A DNA stretch of 64,000 nucleotides from Lentzea albida (GTDB lineage Bacteria; Actinomycetota; Actinomycetes; Mycobacteriales; Pseudonocardiaceae), in the NCBI RefSeq assembly GCF_900111005.1, contig NZ_FOFV01000023.1, forward strand, positions 1-64,000, read 5' to 3'. Within the stretch, counting starts at the first letter, position 1; every line of letters begins with the position of its first letter. The notes under the pieces are model-generated. The model searched no databases and was not told the origin of the DNA. It saw nothing but the letters and a program-made list of their open reading frames with translations. Shown piece after piece: positions 19,799 to 28,734 of this stretch. The translations under genes and the position numbers were made by a program.

Positions 19799-21625
19799 TC
19801 AGCCAGGCTTGCGAACCAGGTTCGTGTACCCGGCCAGCGCCAGCGTCGCGAGCCCCCACACCGCGAGCTGCACCAGCCAGATGGCCGCCGTGAACGCCTG
19901 CCCCTTCCGCGAGGCCGTGTCGAGGTCGCACCGGGCCCGCATCCCGGTCATGGCCAGCGGCAACCCGCGATCCAGGCCGAGCCCGACGAGTTCCACGGTG
20001 GAACAGGGAGTCCCGGCACCGACCGGTGCCGTGGCAACCCTTTCCGCGACGAGGTGCCCAGGCCGCGTGGGGACCTGCCCGGCCAGCCAGCCGATCGCCC
20101 CGGCCACGACGAGGACCAGCAACAACGCGGCGGCGGTGCGGCGAGCGCGGTACCCGTACCCGGCCAGCGCGCCCCACAACCAGTGGAACCACCGCGTCAT
20201 CCGCCCGCCCAGCGACTGCGGGCTCCGCCGCCGCAGATCCGTCTGCTGTGCCATGAGAATCCGGCGCACCGTGCCGTCGTGACCCGCCGCTCGCTCGACC
20301 GCGGCCAGCCGCTGGTAGCCGGACGCGTGGTAGGCGGGGGTGTGGCAGCGGATGACGTGCAGCCACTCCTCCCAGTCCCAGCGCGGCGCGAGCGACCTGT
20401 AGCTGAAGTCTTCAAGGCGCACGAGGTTCTTGTGCTCACACGTCGCGCCGCGGCCGCGATCGGGGCACAGGGCGGAGTGCGGCAGTGCCACCGTGACGCC
20501 GACCGTCGTGTCCCGGAGGTCCACAGCCGGGGCCGACTGCGTCTCCAGCGTCACCGTCTCACCGCAGCCGAAGCTCTCGTCGATGCGGGCGCCCACCAGC
20601 CTGATCGCGGAGTCGCCTGCGGAGAGCCGGGTCCGGCCGTGCAGTGCGAGGGCTCCGCCCACGCGGACACGGTCGGCGGTGAGCGCGGGACCGGCAGGGT
20701 TGCTGATCGTCGTGTCCGTCAGTGCGATGACCCCACCGATGCGGCCGCCGAGCAGGTTGACCGCCCCGGCCGAGTCGTGGCCCACGATGCGGACCTCGCT
20801 TCTCAGCAGGAGATTTCCGTCGATCTTGACGCTGTTCGCGTCCACCGCGATGCCCGCCGTGCTGGTGATCTCGGTGTCCTTCACGCCGACCTGGCCTGAG
20901 ACGTGCGCACCGCGGAGGGCGAGTCCTTCTCCGCGACCGCTGATCCGGATGCTCTCCCACAGCGCCAGGTTGCCACCGATCTCGGCGCTTTCGAGCACCA
21001 CAGCGGGACCTGAGTCGTTGGTGATCTCCGTCTCCGACACGTCGAAGTCCGTCACGAAGCGGGCGCCGGTGAAGTTGATCGCACCGCGGGTGCCCTGTCC
21101 GTGGATCCGGACGCCGCCTCGAAAGGAGACCTGCCCGCCGACCCCCAGGCCACTTGCCTCGATCGCGGGACCGGTGGTGTTGGTGATCGCCGTGCCTTCG
21201 AGGCTCAGGTCTCCGCCGATGTGTGCACCTACGAGTCGGACCGCGCCTGCTGTCCCGTCACCAGTGATCCGGACGCCGCGGCGCAGGAAGAGGACGTTGT
21301 CGACGTGGAGGCTGTCCGCGTGGATTCCCGCGCAGCGGCCGCCGTTGAAGATCAGGTCAGGCAGGCTGGCGAAGAGGGCGGTGATCGGCTTCTCGATCGT
21401 GCAGTCGGTGAAGGCCAACCCGACCGAGGCCTTCACCCTGGTGAGGTTGAGGGCGCCGTCGACACGGGCGCCGCGCAACCTCACCCCACTTGGGTCGAGC
21501 TCGCCGTGACGTCCGAGCAGCAGTTCCCTGATCAGCTCGGCGGGCACCACGTCGTCGGGCTCGGTGCAGGTCAGCCACTGGCCGTTGCGGGCGGCCTCGA
21601 CGAGCCGCCGCTCGATGTCGGTCAC
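19799..21625 (-). CDS. Membrane-anchored beta-solenoid repeat protein
   Basis: A 608-residue protein with no recognised catalytic site. After an N-terminal domain of about 70 residues come roughly five tandem repeats of 52-54 residues (about 100-360). Each has the pattern GG-x-L-x-x-x-x-VRI-x-G ... GAV-x-L-x-GA-x-IGG ... T-x-I-x-N-x-x-GPA, a regular spacing that should fold as a right-handed beta-solenoid like bactofilins or pentapeptide proteins. A Trp-rich segment (RWDWEEWLHVIRCHTPAYHASGYQRLAAVERAAG) leads to two C-terminal membrane helices (AAALLLVLVVAGAIGWLAG and AIWLVQLAVWGLATLALAG). Similar actinobacterial proteins have been annotated as membrane oxidoreductases without support. A scaffold at the membrane is the better guess. 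Confidence 0.8.
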   Translation of the reverse strand: MTDIERRLVEAARNGQWLTCTEPDDVVPAELIRELLLGRHGELDPSGVRLRGARVDGALNLTRVKASVGLAFTDCTIEKPITALFASLPDLIFNGGRCAGIHADSLHVDNVLFLRRGVRITGDGTAGAVRLVGAHIGGDLSLEGTAITNTTGPAIEASGLGVGGQVSFRGGVRIHGQGTRGAINFTGARFVTDFDVSETEITNDSGPAVVLESAEIGGNLALWESIRISGRGEGLALRGAHVSGQVGVKDTEITSTAGIAVDANSVKIDGNLLLRSEVRIVGHDSAGAVNLLGGRIGGVIALTDTTISNPAGPALTADRVRVGGALALHGRTRLSAGDSAIRLVGARIDESFGCGETVTLETQSAPAVDLRDTTVGVTVALPHSALCPDRGRGATCEHKNLVRLEDFSYRSLAPRWDWEEWLHVIRCHTPAYHASGYQRLAAVERAAGHDGTVRRILMAQQTDLRRRSPQSLGGRMTRWFHWLWGALAGYGYRARRTAAALLLVLVVAGAIGWLAGQVPTRPGHLVAERVATAPVGAGTPCSTVELVGLGLDRGLPLAMTGMRARCDLDTASRKGQAFTAAIWLVQLAVWGLATLALAGYTNLVRKPG

Positions 21626-21690
21626 CCGCGGATCATGCCCGCGGCAGGGGCGGCCCGGTCCGCGGAACCGGGCCGCCCCACCGGGATGGC

Positions 21691-24600
21691 CTAACCCAGG
21701 GCGACCGCGAAGACGTGCATGTTCACGTCGTCCGGCAGCACGACGCTCGCCAGCGTCTTGCCCTCCGGTGCCACGTACGTCTTCGTCGCGAAGATGTGCG
21801 TGGCGACCTTCTCGTTGCCGCCGCCGGACTGGTTGCGGTACGGCGTGTTCGCGACGACCACGTTGCCGAAGCTCGGTGCCGCCCCGCCGCCGCCCAGCGT
21901 CCAGTCGCTGAACCCGATGTCGACCGACGCCGTGGTGCCGTCGGTGAACGTCACCGTGGCCGCCTTCGAGCGCGCCCCGTTGGCTGCGGAGCCGATGAAG
22001 GCGAGCTTGGTACCGGACAGGGACAGCGTCTGCTTCTGAGCCGTCGCGTTGTCGGGACGGCCCGCGGGCGACGACGGCCAGGTGAACGTGAGTCCGTCGA
22101 CGGTGGCCGTGCCGCCCGGCGGGAGTCCGGCCGCGGCCAGGGCTTCCCGCGAGTAGCTGTAGCCGCCGCCGTCGAAGTCGCCCTCGCCGGTGGCGTCCGC
22201 CGAAGCGCCCACGTTGTTCACGGCGGCGAGCATGCTGCCCGCCGGCGCGACCTTCACGATCTGCGGCAGCACCACCGGTTTCTGGGCACCCTCGACGGTC
22301 ACCGTCACGGTGATGTCGTAGAAACCCTGTGCCGCATCGGGTTTCGCCGTGACGGTGAACTCACCCGGCACGGCACCGGTCGCCGGCGTGAACGTGAGGG
22401 CGTCCGAGCCGGTGATCGTGTAGGTGGCCTTCGGGTCGCCGTCGTAGAGCTTGACCGAGTTGACCTTCGCCGTGACCGTCTTCCCCGGCTCCACCACGAG
22501 CTGGCGCGGTTCGACCGTGAGGAAGTACGGCTGGTCGTGCGTGATCGGCTTCTCGCCCTCGCGGAACGACGGCGGCGCGTCGGAAGCGCCGGTGCCCCAC
22601 GACGAAGGCGCCTTGCCCAGCACGAAGTCGAGCCTGCCACCGCGCTGCACGAACGACTCCGGCAGCCAGGTCTTCGTGGCGGCCTTGCCGTTGACCTTCA
22701 GCGACTGCACGTACTTCGTGGCCGTGTTCGCCTGCGGTGCGGTGATCGTGATGTCCCTGCCACCGCCGCGGTTGATCTTCACCGACGTGAAGAGCGGGGC
22801 GCTCAGCACGAGTTCGGCGCGGGACGGCACCTGCGGGTAGATGCCCATGGCGGTGAACACGAACCACGACGACATGGCGCCGAGGTCGTCGTTGCCGGGG
22901 ATGCCGCCGGGGGCGTTCTTCCAGAGCGTGTTGATGGTCTCGCGCAGGGTTTCCTGCGTCTTGGCCGGCTGGCCCGTGTAGTTGTACAGCCACGGCACGT
23001 TCACCGACGGCTCGTTGTCCAGTTCGGACTTCGACCCGCCGTGACCACTGAGGGCCCAGCTGCCGTCGGCGTTGTGGAAGAAGTCGTCCAGCCGCTTGGT
23101 CGCGCGCTCGCGGCCGCCCAGGGACTCGACGAGCCCGGCGACGTTGTGCGTGACCATCCACGTGTACTGCGCGCTGCTGCCCTCGACGAACCCGTTGCCG
23201 GTGTCGGGCGTGAAGTCCTTGACCCACGTGCCGTCGGCGTTGCGGTTGCGGATGTAGCCGCCGGTGGCGTCCGCGACGGGGTCGAAGTTGTTCTGCCACC
23301 ACTGGGCGCGCTCGGCGAACGTCTTCGCGGTCTTCTTGTCGCCGGTGCGCTCGGCGAGCTGGCTGATCGCGAAGTCCGCCGCGGAGATCTCCAGGGTCTC
23401 CGCCGCGCCGCCCCAGGCGTTCGTCACGGCCGGCATGTACTGGTGCCGCAGGTACTTGTCGAGCGACGGCCGCTGCCCGACCGACATGACGGCCCAGCCG
23501 TCCTTGCTCAGGTCCAGTGCCGTGGGCACGGTCGCGGCCTTCACCAGGGACTTCAGGGATGCCTTGACGTCGTAGCCCTCGCCGCCGAACGCCGAGATGG
23601 CGGCCAGCGCGATCGGCGCCGGGTCGCCGTTCATGACGTGCGTGCCGCCGGCCGCGTGCGTCCAGCGGTCCCACACGCCGTTGTTCTGCTCGGCCTGGTT
23701 GAGCAGCGACTGCGCGATGTCCGAGCCGATCTGCGGTTCGAGCAGGGTGAGCAGTTGCAGCTGCGAGCGGTAGATGTCCCAGCCGGAGAACGTGCCGTAC
23801 TGGGCCTTCTGCCGGCGTTTGTCGATCCTGTGGACCTTGCCGTCGAACCCGGCGTACTCGCCGTTGACGTCGCTGAACAGGTTGGGGTGCAACAGCGAGT
23901 GGTACAGCGCGGTGTAGAACTTCGTCCGCTCGTCATCGGAGCCGCCGCCGACCTCGATGCGCTTGAGCTGCTTCTGCCACGCGATGTACGCGTTGTCCCT
24001 CATGTCCTCAATGGACTGGCCCTTGTTCTCGGCCGCCAGGTTCGCCTTGGCGTTGTCCAGGCTGACGTAGGAGATGCCGACCTTGACGTTCACCTGCGAG
24101 CCGGGCGCGAACCCGAGGTAGGCGCCGGAACCCTTGCCCAGCACTGGCCAGCCGTTCGTCCCGTACGTCGTGCCGCCCCGGGAAGTAGTGCTTCCGGGCG
24201 TGACAACGTTGTCCTGGTACGTGCCGACCTCGGTGAACGCCTGGTCGAACTCCGCCACGAAGTGCAGCGTGTAGTAGCTGCGGCGGCCGACCTGGTTGAT
24301 GTAGCCGCAGAAGTTGCCGGACGTGACGGAGCCCGTGATGGTCCGCTTGTCCCTGTCGACCACGGTCTGCGCGTCACTGCTGCCGACCTGCGACTTGGAG
24401 GTGTTGACCAGCACCGTCGCGGGCTTGTCGGCGGGGAAGCTGAACCGCGCCGCGCCGGTCCGTTCGGTGGCGGACAGCTCGGCCTTCGCACCGGACTTGA
24501 GCGTCACGTCGTAGCGGCCGGGCTTGGCCACCTCGTCCGCGTGCGCGAACTCGCTCGCGTAGACCGCGTCGGTCGCGTCCGTCGTCGGACTGGTCGTGAC

Positions 24601-24948
24601 GGTCCCGACGTGCGGGAAGATCGGGATGTCGCCGCTGCCGCCCGCGCAGCCCGTGCCGGACATGTGGGTGAGGCTGAAGCCGCGGATCTTCGTGGCGTCG
24701 TACCGGTAACCGCCGGGAGCCGCGGCGCGCAGGGTGTTGCCGCGACTCGCTTCCGGACTGAAGGAGAACATGCCGAACGGCACGACCGCGCCGGGGAAGG
24801 TGTTCCCGAGGTTGGTCGTGCCGATGAACGGGTTCACGTGTGCTGCCGGGTCCGGCACCACCTGGATCTGGGGCTGAGCGGAGGCAGGGACCACTCCGAA
24901 CGTCATGGCCGCCACTACCGCAGCTGTCGTGAGGACTCTTCGCTGCAT
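21691..24948 (-). CDS. Secreted GH92-family alpha-mannosidase
   Basis: A 1085-residue exported exo-alpha-mannosidase. The signal peptide (about 1-24, ends ASAQP) is followed by the GH92 N-terminal block HVNPFIGTTNLGNTFPGAVVPFGM, the LTHMSGTGCAGGSGDIPI motif, and the C-terminal catalytic block GGIPGNDDLGAMSSWFVFTAMGIYP, where the acidic pair NDD supplies catalytic and calcium-linked residues in this family. After about residue 765 come an Ig-like segment and a beta-rich region ending near VILPDDVNMHVFAVALG, probably a carbohydrate-binding or NEW-alpha-galactosidase-like domain. It likely trims fungal or plant mannans. A nucleoside hydrolase gene lies 58 bases upstream on the same strand. Confidence 0.93.
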   Translation of the reverse strand: MQRRVLTTAAVVAAMTFGVVPASAQPQIQVVPDPAAHVNPFIGTTNLGNTFPGAVVPFGMFSFSPEASRGNTLRAAAPGGYRYDATKIRGFSLTHMSGTGCAGGSGDIPIFPHVGTVTTSPTTDATDAVYASEFAHADEVAKPGRYDVTLKSGAKAELSATERTGAARFSFPADKPATVLVNTSKSQVGSSDAQTVVDRDKRTITGSVTSGNFCGYINQVGRRSYYTLHFVAEFDQAFTEVGTYQDNVVTPGSTTSRGGTTYGTNGWPVLGKGSGAYLGFAPGSQVNVKVGISYVSLDNAKANLAAENKGQSIEDMRDNAYIAWQKQLKRIEVGGGSDDERTKFYTALYHSLLHPNLFSDVNGEYAGFDGKVHRIDKRRQKAQYGTFSGWDIYRSQLQLLTLLEPQIGSDIAQSLLNQAEQNNGVWDRWTHAAGGTHVMNGDPAPIALAAISAFGGEGYDVKASLKSLVKAATVPTALDLSKDGWAVMSVGQRPSLDKYLRHQYMPAVTNAWGGAAETLEISAADFAISQLAERTGDKKTAKTFAERAQWWQNNFDPVADATGGYIRNRNADGTWVKDFTPDTGNGFVEGSSAQYTWMVTHNVAGLVESLGGRERATKRLDDFFHNADGSWALSGHGGSKSELDNEPSVNVPWLYNYTGQPAKTQETLRETINTLWKNAPGGIPGNDDLGAMSSWFVFTAMGIYPQVPSRAELVLSAPLFTSVKINRGGGRDITITAPQANTATKYVQSLKVNGKAATKTWLPESFVQRGGRLDFVLGKAPSSWGTGASDAPPSFREGEKPITHDQPYFLTVEPRQLVVEPGKTVTAKVNSVKLYDGDPKATYTITGSDALTFTPATGAVPGEFTVTAKPDAAQGFYDITVTVTVEGAQKPVVLPQIVKVAPAGSMLAAVNNVGASADATGEGDFDGGGYSYSREALAAAGLPPGGTATVDGLTFTWPSSPAGRPDNATAQKQTLSLSGTKLAFIGSAANGARSKAATVTFTDGTTASVDIGFSDWTLGGGGAAPSFGNVVVANTPYRNQSGGGNEKVATHIFATKTYVAPEGKTLASVVLPDDVNMHVFAVALG

Positions 24949-25006
24949 GGTCGCGGACCCTACTTACCGTGCCCGCGCAACCCCAGAGAGCGACGCGAAG
25001 TTGTCG

Positions 25007-25861
25007 TCAAACGGACAAGCGCTGCTCCATGAAGGACCGCAACGCGGGCCAATCGGTCTCCACCGCGACCTCTACCTGGTGCTTTCCCTCGACCAGGGCG
25101 CCTTCGTCGTCGATGTCGAGCCCGTGGGTCTCGAGCTTCAGGGTTCCGGGCACGATCGCCTCCGCCACCGCCACGGCGTCGTGGATCAGGATGCCCTCCT
25201 CGCGGTCGGAGTGGTTCTGGTCCTTGTGCGCCGCGAGGTAAGCGCGGTAGGTGCCGGTGAGGTTGCTGAGCACGGGGTCGACGTTCGCGAGGAACTCGGT
25301 GTCCGCGATGCACCGCTGAGTGAGGTTGAGCGGCACCACGACCGGGTTGCCCTTGCGGATGACGGTCCGCGCGGCCTTCGCGTCGGCCCAGAAGTTGAAC
25401 TCGGCCCGCGCCGTCATGTTGCCCAGCCCGAGCCCGCCACCCATGACGATCAACCGCGGGAACTCCACACCGGCCTCGAGCGCCGCGGCGATGTTCGTGA
25501 GCGGCCCGATCGCCGCGACCACGGTGTCCGGCGTGATCGTGTCGGCGAAGAACCGCACGACGTCCTCGCCGCTGATCGGGACGGGGTTCTCGGGCAACGT
25601 GAGCGCCTGCCCGCCGAGCCCGTCCGCGCCGTGCACGTCCGCCGCGCCGCCGGGCCCCTCGGACCCCTTGACCACGGGCACGTCGGTGCGCCCGAGGTGC
25701 GCGAGCAACCGCAGTGCGTTCGCCGTGGTGAGGTCGAGCCCGACGTTGCCGAAGACCGTGGTCAGGCCCTTCAGTTCGACCTCGGGACTGCGGGCAGCGA
25801 GCGCGATCGCGAACGCGTCGTCGACGCCGGGGTCGGTGTCGATGATGAGAGGAGTCGCCAT
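25007..25861 (-). CDS. Nucleoside hydrolase (inosine-uridine preferring family)
   Basis: Calcium-dependent N-ribohydrolase of 284 residues for purine or pyrimidine nucleoside salvage. The start is the ATG at 25859-25861 giving MATPLIIDTDPGVDDAFAI, which carries the hallmark DTDPGxDD calcium/ribose motif at once; 44 residues of open frame upstream are not family-like. Also visible: the IGPLTNIAAALE and IVMGGGLGLGNMTARAEFNFWAD blocks and the late Asp of ILIHDAVAVAEAI. It diverges from the hexapeptide acyltransferase across only 52 bases. Substrate preference cannot be read with certainty. Confidence 0.93.
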   Translation of the reverse strand: MATPLIIDTDPGVDDAFAIALAARSPEVELKGLTTVFGNVGLDLTTANALRLLAHLGRTDVPVVKGSEGPGGAADVHGADGLGGQALTLPENPVPISGEDVVRFFADTITPDTVVAAIGPLTNIAAALEAGVEFPRLIVMGGGLGLGNMTARAEFNFWADAKAARTVIRKGNPVVVPLNLTQRCIADTEFLANVDPVLSNLTGTYRAYLAAHKDQNHSDREEGILIHDAVAVAEAIVPGTLKLETHGLDIDDEGALVEGKHQVEVAVETDWPALRSFMEQRLSV

Positions 25862-25913
25862 GCCGCCAGCTTGCCTGAGACGGGCCCGGCACCCGAAGTT
25901 AGAGTCTTCGTCC

Positions 25914-26666
25914 ATGACTTCGATGTGGGGCGCCCCGGTCTGGACGCGCTGGCGCAGGTCGCGTCGTGACCCGATGCAGGCGCGGTTCCTCACGGTGGCC
26001 TCCCTGCGCTGGGTGCTGCGCCACCGCGCCTACACGCCCTGGTACCTCGTCCGGTACTGGCGGCTGCTGAAGTTCCGCCTGTTCAACCCGCACGTCGTGC
26101 TGCGCGGCATGGTGTTCTTCGGCAAGCGCGTCGAGGTGATGGCCCGCCCCGGCTTCGGCCGCCTCGAGATCGGCCGCTGGGTCCACATCGGCGACGGCAA
26201 CGCCATCCGCTGCCACGAGGGGTCGCTGCGCATCGGTGACAAGGTCGTGTTCGGCAAGGACAACACCGTCAACTGCTACCTCGACATCGAGATCGGCGCG
26301 TCGTCGCTGGTCGCGGACTGGGTATACATCTGCGACTTCGACCACAAGGTCGAGGACATCACGCTGCCCATCAAGGACCAGGGCATCGTGAAGTCGCCGG
26401 TGCGGATCGGGCCGGACTGCTGGCTCGGCGCCAAGGTGACGGTGCTGCGCGGCACCCGTGTCGGGCGCGGGTGCGTGCTCGGGGCGCATGCGGTCGTGCG
26501 CGGGGACATCCCGGACTTCAAGATCGCGGTCGGGATGCCCGCGCGGGTGGTGCGGGACCGGCGCGCCGACTACGAGGCGGACGCGCAGCGGCGGGCGGAC
26601 ATCGCGGACATGGCCCGCAAAGCCAAGGAGGCCCTGGCCCAGCGGTCGGAGGACGCGTCGGCCTGA
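25914..26666 (+). CDS. Left-handed beta-helix acyltransferase (Rv3034c-like)
   Basis: A 250-residue hexapeptide-repeat transferase. The beta-helix spans about residues 80-215 with typical turns (FGRLEIGRWVHIGDGNAIRCH, LRIGDKVVFGKDNTVNCYLDIEIGASSLVADWVYICDFDHKVED) and the catalytic-type His in CDFDHK. A short helix near the N-terminus (RYWRLLKFRLFNPHVVLRGM) may touch the membrane. The start may be 25914, 25923 or 25974. Mycobacteria carry a similar gene close to the MGLP genes, as here, where the SGNH hydrolase and MGLP cluster follow. It may acylate the methylglucan, but this is inference. Confidence 0.85.
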   Translation: MTSMWGAPVWTRWRRSRRDPMQARFLTVASLRWVLRHRAYTPWYLVRYWRLLKFRLFNPHVVLRGMVFFGKRVEVMARPGFGRLEIGRWVHIGDGNAIRCHEGSLRIGDKVVFGKDNTVNCYLDIEIGASSLVADWVYICDFDHKVEDITLPIKDQGIVKSPVRIGPDCWLGAKVTVLRGTRVGRGCVLGAHAVVRGDIPDFKIAVGMPARVVRDRRADYEADAQRRADIADMARKAKEALAQRSEDASA

Positions 26667-26669
26667 CGG

Positions 26670-27434
26670 TCAGCGAGCGACCCGCAGCGGCGCGAGCTGC
26701 GGGCGCTTCGGGGTGAAGCCGTCGCCCGGCTGCCTGCCGATGAGCTTGTTCCGCGTCCGCGTGTAGGCCACCGGCAGCACCTGGTCGCGCAGCCACCGCC
26801 AGTGGTCCAGCACCGACGCCGACGCGGCCGTGCCCTCCAGCGGCGTCAGCCACGCCGGGTCGAACGGGATGCCGAGCGTCGACAGCAGGTGCCCGGCCAA
26901 CCGCCTGTGCCCCAACGACGACAGGTGCAGGCGGTCGGGGCCGAAATAGCGCGAGTCGTGCACGCATTCATCGGCCTCGACGTCGACCAGCACGGCGTCG
27001 TAACGGGAAGCTGCGTCACGCACGGCCGTGTTCAGGGCCTCGATGCGTGGGCGCATGCGCCAGCCGAACGGCATGCGGTGCGAGATGTCGCTCAACGTGA
27101 AGACGGCGACGGTCGGCGCGAACGACGTCACGGCGCGCACGATGTCATCAACCCGCTGCGCGAGCTGGGAAGCCGTTGCGCCGGACATGACGTCGTTGCC
27201 GCCGCCGAAGAGCACGACCAGGTCCGGTTCCAGCGCCCGCGCGTTCGGGACCTGCTCCACCAGCATCTGGTCGAGGCGCCGGCCGCGCACGCCGAGGTTG
27301 GCGTAGCGGAAGCCCGGCCCGTCCAGCGCGGACGCGACGCGGTCCGCCCAGCCGCGGTACCGGCCGTCGGGCAGCAGGTCGTCCAGGCCCTCGGTGCAGC
27401 TGTCCCCGAGCGCCACGAAGCGTTGGTATTCCAT
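26670..27434 (-). CDS. SGNH/GDSL-family hydrolase
   Basis: A 254-residue esterase-type protein without signal peptide. Block I FVALGDSCTEGLDD carries the nucleophile Ser12, NLGVRGRRLDQML supplies the block II Gly, LFGGGNDVM has the block III Asn, and DRLHLSSLGH gives the catalytic Asp/His pair. Its natural ester is unknown. It ends 3 bases from the end of the acyltransferase on the other strand and lies 48 bases after the GT4 gene on its own strand. A role in removing acyl groups from the glucan made next door is possible but unproven. Confidence 0.9.
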   Translation of the reverse strand: MEYQRFVALGDSCTEGLDDLLPDGRYRGWADRVASALDGPGFRYANLGVRGRRLDQMLVEQVPNARALEPDLVVLFGGGNDVMSGATASQLAQRVDDIVRAVTSFAPTVAVFTLSDISHRMPFGWRMRPRIEALNTAVRDAASRYDAVLVDVEADECVHDSRYFGPDRLHLSSLGHRRLAGHLLSTLGIPFDPAWLTPLEGTAASASVLDHWRWLRDQVLPVAYTRTRNKLIGRQPGDGFTPKRPQLAPLRVAR

Positions 27435-27482
27435 TCAGTCCTCGGTCACCTCTTGTTAACGGGACCGGCGACTGTAGCGGAT

Positions 27483-28730
27483 CTAGGTGAACAGATTTCC
27501 CGTCGCGATCTTGGGGCGGCCCAGCACGCGCGGTTCGCGCACCGAGGCGTTCGCGTACACCGATGCCGTGTCGGAGGCGATCGTGGCCCAGTTGAAGTCG
27601 GTGGCGAGCCGGGCTTTCGCGGCCTTCGCGCGGGTGGCGGCGGCGGTGGGATCCGACAGCACGGTGCGCACGGCGCGGGTGAGTCCGTCCACGTCACCGG
27701 GGGCGAACGACAGTCCGGTGACGCCGTCCAGCACGACCTCGCCGAGCCCGCCGGCGGTGGAGGCGACCAGGGGCGTTCCGGCGGCGGCGGCCTCCAGGGC
27801 CACGATGCCGAACGGTTCGTAGCGCGAGGGGAGCACGACGGCGTCGGCAGCGGTGAGCAACGCCGCCAGAGTCCGGTCGGAGAGGTGGCCGACGAACTCC
27901 ACGGCCCGCAGCACGCGGTGTTTGCGCGCCTGGTCCTGCAGCCACTCGGTCTGCGACCCGCCACCGGCCACGACGACGCGCGTGCCGCGGTGGAACCGGC
28001 GGATGCGGGGGAGCGCGGCGATCAGGTCCTGGATGCCCTTTTCCCACTCGATGCGGCCGAAGAAGAACAGCAGCGGATCGCCGTGCGGCGAGTACGTGCG
28101 CCGGGCCGCGCCGACGTCCTTCGCGCGGACCTTCCAGCCGCCCGGCTCGATGCCGTTGTGCAGCACGGAGACGTCGGCGGTGTCCACTTCGAACAGGTGC
28201 GCGACCTCGCCGCGCATCGCCGACGAGCACGTGATCAGCGAGTCGGCGCGGTTCGCCAGCCACCACTCCACGGAGTGCACCTGCTGGTTCAGCGGGTGCG
28301 ACAGCCAGCCCGAGTGACGGCCGGCCTCGGTCGCGTGGATCGTGGCGACCAGCGGCACGCCGAACGCCTCGGCCAGCGCGACGGCCGGGTGCGCGACGAG
28401 CCAGTCGTGCGCGTGCACCACGTCCGGGCGCCACGAACCCAACGCCAGCCCGGCGCGCGTCATGGCGTGACCCATCGCGAGCGTCCACGCCAGAAGGTCC
28501 TTCTCGAACACGAAGTGCGCCGGGTCCTCGGCGACGCGCACGAGCCGCACGCCCTCGCTCACCACGTCGGTGGTCGGGTGCGTGATCGCGTCGGTGCCGG
28601 AGGGCTGCCGGCACAGCACGACGACGTCGTGCCCCTGCGCGGCCAGCTGTGTCGCGAGCGCGTGGACGTGCCTGCCCAGCCCGCCGACGACCACCGGCGG
28701 GTACTCCCACGACAACATCAGCACGCGCAT
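27483..28730 (-). CDS. GT4 alpha-1,4-glucosyltransferase / glycogen synthase-like (Rv3032-like)
   Basis: A 415-residue retaining glycosyltransferase. The ATG at 28728-28730 gives MRVLMLSWEYPPVVVGGLGRHVH, the typical glycogen-synthase-like start with the GGLG donor loop. The C-terminal half has FFFGRIEWEKGIQDLI and the E-x7-E motif PSRYEPFGIVALEA. In mycobacteria the corresponding enzyme elongates the alpha-glucan backbone of 6-O-methylglucosyl lipopolysaccharide (MGLP). It starts 4 bases after the GH57 stop, so the two are surely co-transcribed and probably coupled. An alternative role in general glycogen synthesis is possible because the GlgE pathway also occurs here. Confidence 0.92.
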   Translation of the reverse strand: MRVLMLSWEYPPVVVGGLGRHVHALATQLAAQGHDVVVLCRQPSGTDAITHPTTDVVSEGVRLVRVAEDPAHFVFEKDLLAWTLAMGHAMTRAGLALGSWRPDVVHAHDWLVAHPAVALAEAFGVPLVATIHATEAGRHSGWLSHPLNQQVHSVEWWLANRADSLITCSSAMRGEVAHLFEVDTADVSVLHNGIEPGGWKVRAKDVGAARRTYSPHGDPLLFFFGRIEWEKGIQDLIAALPRIRRFHRGTRVVVAGGGSQTEWLQDQARKHRVLRAVEFVGHLSDRTLAALLTAADAVVLPSRYEPFGIVALEAAAAGTPLVASTAGGLGEVVLDGVTGLSFAPGDVDGLTRAVRTVLSDPTAAATRAKAAKARLATDFNWATIASDTASVYANASVREPRVLGRPKIATGNLFT

Positions 28731-28734
28731 CCCG

